Shown piece by piece: positions 53,881-62,135 of a DNA stretch of 64,000 bases (positions are counted from its first letter, which is position 1; each line of letters starts with the position of its first letter). The position numbers and the translations under genes are program-made. The notes beneath the pieces are model-generated. The model did not search any database and was not told the DNA's origin. It was given only the letters and a program-made list of their open reading frames with translations. This stretch comes from Hyaloraphidium curvatum. Its lineage: Eukaryota > Monoblepharomycota > Hyaloraphidiomycetes > Hyaloraphidiales > Hyaloraphidiaceae. Location of the stretch: positions 62,001 through 126,000 of the forward strand of contig JAIVFI010000018.1 in NCBI GenBank assembly GCA_025558095.1, given 5' to 3'.

Positions 53881-55377
53881 TCATACCAACAGAAGGCCAG
53901 CCATTACGGCAGCCGCGAGAGAGCAGGTAACGAGCGATGAGCTCGACGACGCTGCTCCGCTGGGCTTCACCGTGTTCGTCCCAATACCCCCTTCCGCAGA
54001 CGACACGGGGACCAGTGCGGGCGCGGATGGATCCTCGACGAGCCGAATGACCTGCCCCACGGAGTCGATCGAGACCCAGATTCCCCCCTGGCGATCGATC
54101 ACGACCCCGACGGGCCTGATGCAGTTAATGCGTTCGGCGGTGGTCCTGCACTTCGTGAGGTCGGAGTCACCAAAGAGAACCTCGTACTTGGTCGTGCTCG
54201 TGACCGTCAGCGGCGAAGATGCGAGGCCACGAACGAGGTACAGTGCGTAGCCTTGCGGAACCGGCCGGTTCCACGAGCCATGAGTGGCCACGAGCATGTC
54301 GCCTCTGGAGAGCTTGCTCGTCGAGTTCTCGACGATCGCGAGGTCCAAAGGAGCAGTGTGCGGGGGCAATAGAAAGACAGGAGGCACATTGCGCGCGGGA
54401 TTGCGGCAGATAGCGTCGTTGGCAGCGGATGCGGTGTAGTTTTCGCCCGTCACCGACCACTGGTTGCCGCGGAATGAAGTGTGAGGGGACGGCAGCAAGA
54501 ATTCGGAAAAGCACATGGGAAAACCAAAGTCTGGGACCTTCGAGTTGCTGCTGCTACTCGGGATCGGGATGACGTTGACCTCTTCGCCAGGGTTGTCGAC
54601 GTAGATACTGCCTCCGAGATCCGCCCGCTCGAGGTCGTCCGAGCCATTGTCGATGCTCCAGATCCCGCCAGGGCCGAAGCGAAAGGCGACGATGTTTCGC
54701 AGGCCAGTCGCAACGAGCTCGGCACCGGCCGGGAAGACCAAAGCGTTTGCCGAGTCCTCGATTGCGGCCAGCGTTGAAAGAGGGTAGCGCCATAGCGTGG
54801 CCCGGTTCTCGCCCGCCAGGAGGTTGCCGTAGCTGCCGACCGAGATATAGAGGAAAGTCGCCAGACCAGGATCGACCTCGAGCGTCCTGGTGTAGTGTCC
54901 TTGCGGGGGGATGTCGCGTATGACGATGACCGGGGAATCAGTGTTCTGCGGTGTGCTCGCGTTGCCGCAGCCTTCCCAACGCCAGCGATAGACGAACTGG
55001 GGCGACGAGAGGTAAATCTGTCGACGAGAAGAGTCCACCGCGACGCCGTGGTTGGGCCGCGTGTCCAGTGTGTCCGCAATCGTCTCCGTGAAGTCGAGCG
55101 CCGTGAAGGGTCGAGTGGCGTTGGCTCGCAGGCAGGCGAGCCGGCGGGACCCAGGGATCACGGCGAGAACGGCGTCCGATAAGGGATCGAGCGTGATGCC
55201 CCGAACGCCGGCAAGCGTGGTGAACACGCGGTCGACAAGGAGTCCGGCAGCGAGGTCGTATTGGGAAGCATTTATTGGGGTTCCCTGGTACGCGAGTCCC
55301 GGGGCGGCCAGGAGCATTGTTGCCGCAAGCGCTGCCACAGCGATGGCGCGGAATGGCGGGGTCATCGTGGGCGCCAT
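53881..55377 (-). CDS. GPI-anchored PQQ-type sugar dehydrogenase (AA12/sorbosone dehydrogenase-like)
   Basis: An intronless 498-residue product has a signal peptide (FRAIAVAALAATMLLAAPGL) and a C-terminal Ser-rich stretch plus hydrophobic tail (SLVTCSLAAAVMAGLLLV), a GPI-anchor signal. The beta-propeller shows RGITLDPLSDAVLAVI, RPNHGVAVDSSRRQIYLS, TLEVDPGLATFLYISVGS, ATGLRNIVAFRFGPGGIWSI, SDDLERADLGGSIYVDNPGE, GDMLVATHGSWNRPVPQGYA and CIRPVGVVIDRQGGIWVSID. HGSWNR and GLRN are the hallmark blocks of soluble quinoprotein glucose/sorbosone dehydrogenases. Fungal AA12 members oxidise pyranoses with PQQ and pass electrons to a cytochrome. Here no cytochrome or CBM1 module is fused. Predicted to act at the cell surface. 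Confidence 0.85.
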   Translation of the reverse strand: MAPTMTPPFRAIAVAALAATMLLAAPGLAYQGTPINASQYDLAAGLLVDRVFTTLAGVRGITLDPLSDAVLAVIPGSRRLACLRANATRPFTALDFTETIADTLDTRPNHGVAVDSSRRQIYLSSPQFVYRWRWEGCGNASTPQNTDSPVIVIRDIPPQGHYTRTLEVDPGLATFLYISVGSYGNLLAGENRATLWRYPLSTLAAIEDSANALVFPAGAELVATGLRNIVAFRFGPGGIWSIDNGSDDLERADLGGSIYVDNPGEEVNVIPIPSSSSNSKVPDFGFPMCFSEFLLPSPHTSFRGNQWSVTGENYTASAANDAICRNPARNVPPVFLLPPHTAPLDLAIVENSTSKLSRGDMLVATHGSWNRPVPQGYALYLVRGLASSPLTVTSTTKYEVLFGDSDLTKCRTTAERINCIRPVGVVIDRQGGIWVSIDSVGQVIRLVEDPSAPALVPVSSAEGGIGTNTVKPSGAASSSSSLVTCSLAAAVMAGLLLV

Positions 55378-55659
55378 TTACGGGGTCGTGAGCGGAGGGA
55401 TGCGGGGCCGCAGCAGAAACGCGTCGGATCAACAACCCAAATCCAGCCCTACCAACGCCCGAATCGGGCGACCTCAGTTCCAGCCAGCCATAAACTAGTG
55501 ATGCCGAAATGCAGTGGACGACGTCAGCGAAAAGAATCATAGTCTTCCTCAAGAAGAAGCTCGATCAAGCAATGGTTGGCAAAACTCTGAAAATGATCAG
55601 CTCTCGCTGATCCCACGATGACGCAAAAGCCAAAGCAGACAGTCGAGAGTTTGGAAAGA

Positions 55660-56902
55660 ATGCATGCTGAACGACAATGGTTCTGCTCCGTCGGCTGGGA
55701 GACGCAACGACGGCAAACCGGGGTCCGGAGTCAAAAGCGAGGTCGCGTCGCCGTCTTCAAACCCTGGTCAGGTAGACACCAGGTCCTCCGAGCATTCCTG
55801 TTCCTGCTTTTCACGGATCTTTTGCTCTTGACCATTGCCGTGGAGGCCGCTCCGGGATGCTATGGCCCTCGATCCTCGGTGACTTTGACGCATTACTGGA
55901 TTCCGGTCGAGGGCACGGTCGACGACCGGGGTCTCCTCACCGGACCCCTGGACACGCCGCTCAACGAGTGCGTGACCAATAGGACAATCAAGATGGTGGC
56001 GAAGGAAACGTACCGCAAAGCTCACCTGGAGGGAACCTTGAAGCTCACGACCGCGCAAGTCGTGAATCTAGGACCTTCACGAGACCCGAAGAACAACCCG
56101 TGCTTTATCGAGCTCGGAGACGACGCCCCGTACGGGCTCGGTTCTAGCCCCGACCGACCGTTGGTTCCATGGATCTCGGTAGCTAGCAACGACGTGCCGC
56201 AAGGAACCATCCTCTATGTTGCCACGTTGGATGGCCACGTACTGCCGGGCACAAACGGCAAAAGGCACAACGGATGCGTCCGAGTTGACGATCTGAGTTG
56301 GAGTTTCGATGGTTGTTGGCTTGATTGGTTCGTTTTGAGGTCCGTTCGTCTGCGACAGGTTCCGTTTCTCGCGGCTTATAAACGCATGACAGCTTCGCCC
56401 ACTACCACGACTTTGCGTCCAAACTTCCGGCTCGAGTTTCCGCCTCCGTCAGAACGTCAGGGAGCTGCCCTTTGCTTGAATACGTTCCTTGGCCCCGATC
56501 AGCGCGGCCGGTCCAAACGACGGCGACGTCATGGCCGTTCTCAACTGGGAAGAGCGCATCACCGGTTCGAACCACAACGAGGCGCACGTCCACAAGCGCC
56601 AGGAGCGCACTGGCTGTAAGCTCAACGTCTCCATCTTCGAAGAAGGCGACCTCGCGCGGACAAAAGAGGACGAGCACCAGAAAGCTGGTCCATTCCTCCC
56701 GACTTCCAACCACCAGATCTCGGACTACAAGGCGACGGATCCGGTCGCGCGCAAGCAAACTCATTGCATAAATCTTTGTGACTGTGTACGCTTGAACGAA
56801 GCTTTTATCCTTTTGCCGAAAGGTTCCAACGTCACTTCCCCAACGCGAAACCAGGGAATCCGTCGGCTAGGAGGTCGTTGCAGGCTTTTCTGTACGCCGT
56901 GA
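55660..56902 (+). CDS. Secreted double-psi-barrel protein with 3D (MltA-like) domain
   Basis: The ATG at 55660 (or 55618) precedes a hydrophobic segment (LRAFLFLLFTDLLLLTIAVE) read as signal or anchor. The mature part has SVTLTHYWIPVEGTVDDRG, HLEGTLKLTTAQVVNLG, VPWISVASNDVPQGTILYVA and HNGCVRVDDLSWSFDGC. These match the order of 3D-domain proteins (double-psi beta-barrels related to MltA and expansin folds). Introns at about 56328-56392 and 56456-56502 join LDCFAHYHDFASKL and SVRTAAGPNDGDVMAVLNWE. The C-terminal part is hydrophilic and Glu/Lys-rich. Role inferred as cell-wall or polysaccharide binding. Its 3' end overlaps the convergent monooxygenase gene by about 70 bp, so the last residues are uncertain. 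Confidence 0.6.
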
Positions 56903-58751
56903 ATCCGCCGATGTACGGCCTTGAGGGAAGAGGAAGTCAGATAAGCAGATTGACGCGCGTCCGTGGCTCTCACATGAGGACTCTTGGCTTGCCTGGTATG
57001 TTTGCTCCCTGCCGAAGCGGTGAAAGAATGAGAAAGAAACGTCGGGGCCATGGCATGCAAGCCTTGAAAGACACTTACAACGTACCAAGAGGCGCAGCCA
57101 TGGCTGAACAGCGTCCCCTTTCCCAGGTTGTTGTTGTGAGTAACCCACGCATCCACGGTTTCGGGCAGCGGATCCAGAGTTTTGATGCCCTCTTTCCGCA
57201 TCCACGCAATCACGTCGGTCGTGTACTCGACCATTTGCTCGAGGGAAATGACCATGTTCGCTGGCAGGCAGAGTCGTGAGTTGGACCGCCCCCGGATGAT
57301 GGAAGCAGTATCTCCCCACTCAGCACAGACGGCGATCCCGGTCCGGAAATGAGGAAGAGATTCGGGAAACCATCGACCATGGAACCCAAGATAGTCTTCG
57401 GGCCCTCGGCCCAGCGATCCTTCATCGTCACGCCGTTCCGGCCGACGATGTCCATCCTGAGGACTGAACCCGTCATTGCATCGAATCCTGTCGCGCAGAT
57501 GATCGAGTCGAAAGGCCCGTAGCGATCTCCGTTTGCCAGCGTAACCATTCCATCCGGACCTCCGACCTTTTTTATCGGGTTGTCCTTCACACTGACCAGC
57601 TTCACCTGTGGTAAATTGTAAGTCTGGTAGTAGCCAACGTCGATGCAGCTCCTTTTGCAGCCGATCGGAAAGTCCGGGCACAAGAGCTCCGCTGTTGCAG
57701 GATCCTGAACGATGGATCGGATCTTCCTGTGGACGAACGCCTTCACCACGTCGTTGGCTTCCTGGGAAGCCACAATGTCCGTCGCTATTCTGCCGAATCC
57801 GAGGCCGCCGAAGCGCCACTGTTCTTCAAGCAAGGCCTCGATTTCTTCGCTGGTCATCTCGTTCATCCGCTTAGTGGGGATCATGAACCCCTGAACAACG
57901 CAGGCAGGCCGCCGGAGGGCCTCGCTCCGAAGCTCGTCGTAGTGGGCCTTGTCCTCTGCCACTTCCTCGAGAGACAGTTGCCGATTATGCGCGGGAATGC
58001 TGTAGCACGGAGTCCTCTGGAACACCGTAAGAGCCGCCGTCTCCTTGGCGATGGCCGTGATGGTCTGGTTGCCCGAGCTGCCTGTGCCAATCACCGCGAC
58101 CTTCTCCCCCTCGAAGCTGACCTTCTCGACCGGCCAGCGCGCAGTGTGGAAGATCCGCCCTTTGTACGTTTCGAAGCCGGGCCACTTAGGCAGGTTCGGC
58201 GCGCTCAGGCATCCGGTCGCAAGGATGAGAAACGACGACTTATAGTGCCCGACGCGCTGCTCGCCCCCGTCTTTCCCCAGCAGGTCACCGATCGAACGCT
58301 CCCCGGTTTCCCGGTGCGAGACGGTGATGTCCCAGCACTTTTCGTCCTCGTTCCACGCGCAGCTCTTCACTCGGGAATTGAACTGGATGCTGCGCGCCAG
58401 GCCGAATCGCTCCACGACGTGGTCGATGTACGTCATGAGCTCGGGTTGCGGGGCGAACCTCTCCTTCCACGTCCATTCCTGCTGTAAGTCCTTGTCGAAC
58501 GAGTAAGAATACTCGGCACTGCGGACGTCCACGCGGGCGCCAGGATAGCGATTGTGGTTCCAGGTCCCTCCTGGTCGGTCGCTCAATTCCTAAAGGGGGA
58601 CAATGCTGAGCCGGCAAGGTACCTGAACGGAATGACATGGACCCACAAAGCACGCCACGTCGAGGTTCAAGAAGTCGCGCAGCCGCCGAATGAGATAGAG
58701 GCCGGAGAAGCCGCTCCCCACGACCACGACGTCGTGGACTTTTGCTGCCAT
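56832..58751 (-). CDS. Flavin-dependent Baeyer-Villiger-type monooxygenase
   Basis: The first exon from 58751 gives MAAKVHDVVVVGSGFSGLYL (FAD Rossmann motif). An intron near 58,660-58,595 joins it to ELSDRPGGTWNHNRYPGARV. The type I BVMO fingerprint appears as YKGRIFHTARWP (consensus FxGxxxHTxxW, with Tyr replacing the first Phe). The NADPH motif is VAVIGTGSSGNQTI. DSIICATGFDAMTGS, GPKTILGSMVDGFPNLFLIS and SLEQMVEYTTDVIAWM follow, and the last exon is RPYIGGFTAYRKACNDLLAD-GFPGFALGK. Such enzymes insert oxygen next to a carbonyl (ketone to ester) or oxidise heteroatoms using NADPH and O2. Substrate unknown. Some introns near the 3' end (about 57,310-57,270 and 57,085-56,935) were not fixed to the base. 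Confidence 0.85.
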
Positions 58752-59056
58752 ATTTCCGCGTCTCCGAACCGCAGATTGCGGGCGACAAAAGTAGCAAAGG
58801 TTCTGAAACGCAACGAGCCCCCGCGGAGCGAGATTGGGTGGCAGTGGGGAAACGAATCGGGGGAAGCTTCTACGCGGAATGTCTCCCCCGGCTGACCGGC
58901 CCCATTCCCCGCAAGTGAACGTGGAGCTCCGAAACGCATCGCCCTCTTGTATCGTATCAATTCGCAGAGTAAGATCAACTGTACAGAGCCCGATTCGGGG
59001 GAAAGAACAGCTAGCTAGACGGTTTCCCGACGTCCCAAGACCGAAGAACGAAGACC
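58752..59056. other. Intergenic region
   Basis: About 305 bp between two minus-strand genes. Nothing recognised; presumed promoter of the monooxygenase. Confidence 0.4.
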
Positions 59057-59838
59057 TCAAGCCTTCTGCTGCCTCCTCTTCTCCGCGAGCCTGTTCCACT
59101 CCGAGGGGTCCTGGTGACAAGACATCAGCCCCAAATGGGTGTTATTGTTCCGTGGGACGCACCTTGGGCTCGGCGTGGAACTGCGTGAGGGAGCCGTCCG
59201 AGCCGACCTTGGCGGTGATGACGGAGCAGAAGCCCTGCATACAGATCGATCAGTTGCGCACGTTTGACAAACGTATCCGAAATCGAATCTACCTTGGGGA
59301 AGTCGCTCGAGGGGATCATGTCGCCGGTGGTGTACTGCGGACATCGTCCGTGTGATCCATCGATCCGATAGCACAGTCAGCGACGGAGAACCCACGACTT
59401 CGGCCCTGGCAGTGTCTCCTTCGACCTTGATCGGGGAAGCGGGCTCGACCTTTACATGCTGCTGCTTGATCCGGTCTTCAAAGGCACAGACGATCAGCGG
59501 CGACCAGGGAGCGGCGCCGATCCATGCGAAACACCAACGCTCGAGCCACTCCTTGACCTCGTCCCCGCGCATGGTCTGCTGCGCCGTGACCCCGTGAGGC
59601 ACCTATGTAGACTTCCAGATTCAGCCTCATCGCCGCGGCCGACGCTGCCGACCAACCCACCCGGACCTCGGCGTTCTTGAGGACGTTGTAGGCCCTGTCG
59701 TCGGAGTGTTCGTGCTGCGCAAAAGGGGAAGCGGGGGACGAGACGCTACCTGTCCGGTTCTCCGGCGTTAACCGCCTCAATGTACTCCTTGACGCACTCC
59801 CCCGCCCGCCCGCTGCCTTCCATCTGAATGTTGCTCAT
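59057..59838 (-). CDS. SnoaL/NTF2-like small protein, paralog A
   Basis: The start at 59838 gives MSNIQMEGSGRAGECVKEYI. Very short exons are joined by introns at 59749-59695 and further on, giving EAVNAGEPDR|AYNVLKNAEVR|VPHGVTAQQTMRGDEVKEWL|EHRIKQQHVKVEPASPIKVE, then YTTGDMIPSSDFPK|GFCSVITAKVGSDGSLTQFH and an end near DPSEWNRLAEKRRQQKA. The pattern (helix with an A/G-x-P-D turn, then a curved sheet) fits the NTF2-like/SnoaL fold. These small proteins act as ligand-binding domains or isomerases and hydrolases. No catalytic residue is assigned. At least three introns occupy the same positions and phases as in the copy at 61,378-62,070, which confirms this exon structure. Confidence 0.65.
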
Positions 59839-60029
59839 GATCGTTGGCGAAGGGGTGTAGAAATGTCGGTGTTGGCGCGATGAAATGCGATGGAGGAGTT
59901 TGGCGAGTCGACGTCCCATGGATGACTGGACGCCGGTGAATCACCCACAGCGAGCGAACAGCGAAACCGACACCTGAACCTGAACCTCCTATCCAATGGC
60001 GCTCGCTCGATAAGGCAGCTACAATACAT

Positions 60030-61236
60030 TCAATGCTGGATGCCATGCGGCGCTCGTTCCTCGAGGTCCACCTTCCTCGCTGCGCACATCATCCCGACCT
60101 GCACCTCGCGGATCTCGACCATCCAATAGATCCGCCCGCCGACCTCCACTTCCCCCGCCCATCCGCGCGTCGTCAGCCCGTCCGCGATGCCGCGAAACCT
60201 GCGCCGTTCGGATGTGCAAAAGTCCGGGACGGGAAGCGGGACGGCGAAGGAGCCTGTCGGGGTCAGGTGCCTGCCCCTGTCGGTATCGGCCAACCAGAGG
60301 GAATCGAGGGCAGCCGCTAGGGGCAGCATGTGTCCGCGCCCGACGTGCACCTTGTCCTTGTCGACATCCAAGAGATCGAGCGAACGGCCGGGTGGCGCCG
60401 ACGACGGATCGGGCTCCACAACCTGGAACTGGTGAAGGGGTCACGAATCAGAGTCAAACAGCGGTACGGCCCATCCCGAAAGAGCTCACCTCGTCCCACC
60501 AACCCGGATTCCCCGTCAGCAAACGCCGCGGCTTCCCTCCCGGCTCAGTCGGAGGCAGATCGTCCGAGTCCACAAGAGCAAAGAAGACCGAGGACGGCGC
60601 ATGCCGCGGGCGCGAGGCAAACACCCGAAACGACTCGGAGGGAGCGAAAGAGACGCGTTTAGAGTTGAAGAAGCCCTTCACGAGCTGCCGAAAGGTCGGC
60701 GGCTTCTTTGGCGGCGGCACCGAGTCCGGTTCGCGGAGGATAATGGGCAGCCCGCGGTACCCGTCACCCTTGCTCGCTCGCCAGCCGCGGAGAAGGATGG
60801 AGTCCGGGGTTGTCTGCTCCCCAGGTCCGCTCCACTCTCCCAGCCAAGGATTGGCAGAAAGACCCATCTCCACGGCGTTGAGGACAAAAGCGCCCTTCGA
60901 TTTCCCATTGGACTGCTCAGATTCATCCGAGAGATAATCCGAATCGTCCGAATCGGGCTCTGGCCACCCGCACGCGAATGTCGCCCGCAACGGGTGGGCT
61001 CCCTCGGCGAAGTGTGCTCGCAGACGCGCGCGCAGCAGGAACGGCAGGCGGGCCAGGTGTGACCGCGATAGGCGCGCAGTCACGCGCACGAGCTCCGACG
61101 TTGGAAGGCACAAGAGGACGCGGTCGACGAGCTCGGGAGGAAGCTCTGGAAGCTCCGGCGCCGCACCATCGGTCGCATCGGCCACGATGCGCGGCGGCAC
61201 GCCCGCTGCTGGGTGTTTGGTTGCCTTCTTTGGCAT
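60030..61236 (-). CDS. F-box domain protein
   Basis: Exon 1 from 61236 (MPKKATKHPAAGVPPRIVAD) has an F-box-like segment (LPELPPELVDRVLLCLPTSE, LVRVTARLSRSHLARLPFLL, RARLRAHF) at residues 30-75, then an acidic linker (PDSDDSDYLSDESEQSNGKS). An intron beginning after NPGWWDE (GTGAGC...CACCAG) joins to FQVVEPDPSSAPPGRSLDLL and a final conserved-looking domain (GRGHMLPLAAALDSLWLADT, RFRGIADGLTTRGWAGEVEV, GGRIYWMVEIREVQVGMM). The protein is expected to be an SCF substrate adaptor. The C-terminal domain is not recognised. It lies between the two SnoaL-like paralogs. Confidence 0.65.
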
Positions 61237-61377
61237 CCCGATGACCCGAGCGTCGGGAGCTGCAGCAGGAGCAGCGGGTTTGGCCGGTCAGGGATCGGAG
61301 ACGACGCGGCGCGGCCGCGCCCGAGGTGACAGCTCATCCAAGTTCGAATCACCGCTTCCCACGGCGACCGGAAAACG

Positions 61378-62070
61378 ATGGAGGCAGAGATCAAGATCCA
61401 GCGGAAAAGGCGCTGCCGGCGAAGCTGTCAAATCGTACATCGAACGGGTCAATGCAGGAGACCCCGACGGAGCATTCGAGCTCATGCGGGACTGCGAAGT
61501 CATGGTGAGCATTCCCTGCTCAGCAGCGCCCTGAAGCTCAAGGGAGCCTGGCTGCAGGTGCCTCACGGGACTACCTTGCACCACAAGATGACGGGCAAAC
61601 AGGTCCAGGATTGGCTCATTCGTGCGGACTCTGTGGCTTCGTCTCGTTTTTCTTGCCTGACATCAGTCGTAAGATCGGATCAAGGAGCAGCACGCGAAAG
61701 TGACTGTGGCATCGCCAATCATGGTTGAGGGCGACAGCGCTACGGTTGAGATGGTACAGCTCGTCCTGACAGCTAGTGCTGGAGGTCCAGGCTGATGAGC
61801 TGTCAATTCAGAGGACGAGCAACGACATGATTCCTCGCACCCTCTTTCCGGACGTGCGTGTTCCCACCATCCTCTATTTACATAGCTTAATGCTCCATGC
61901 TCCAGGGTTTCCCGGACATAGCTTAATGCTCCATGCTCCAGGGTTTCCCGGCCATCGTACACGCCCGCGTGGGACCCGACGGCAAGTTCACAGAGTTCCG
62001 GGCCTCGCCCAAGGACATGGAGGGCTGGAAGACACTGGCGTCCCACAGGGACAGCGAGTGGGGAGAGTAG
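61378..62070 (+). CDS. SnoaL/NTF2-like small protein, paralog B (N-terminus disturbed)
   Basis: The body parallels paralog A: GEAVKSYIERVNAGDPDGAF, RDCEVM|VPHGTTLHHKMTGKQVQDWL|HRIKEQHAKVTVASPIMVE, DMIPRTLFPD|GFPAIVHARVGPDGKFTEFR and SPKDMEGWKTLASHRDSEWG. Introns are 61505-61557, 61622-61673, 61754-61811 and 61854-61941, all with GT-AG ends. The ATG at 61378 (MEAEIKIQ) aligns with paralog A's start but is one frame off from the following GKGAAGEAV. That suggests a 1-bp indel, sequencing error, unrecognised start or early pseudogenisation. The last acceptor is duplicated in a 36-bp tandem repeat; only the distal acceptor keeps the frame open. Confidence 0.6.
61881..61952 (+). repeat. 36-bp tandem duplication spanning a splice acceptor
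   Basis: Two 36-bp copies (61881-61916, 61917-61952) start CATAGCTTAATGCTCCATGC and contain the acceptor CTCCAG followed by GGTTTCCCGG. They duplicate both the possible branch site and the 3' splice site of the last intron of paralog B. Confidence 0.85.
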
Positions 62071-62135
62071 GGCCAAAGGGGGCGGAATCAATCTTTGCAA
62101 TCGCATCGAGACTCGCAGTCAAGTTTGCATCTTGA

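Noticed and set aside
61325-61350. tRNA B-box-like AGTTCGAATC
   Set aside because: No matching A-box, acceptor stem or cloverleaf could be drawn around it.
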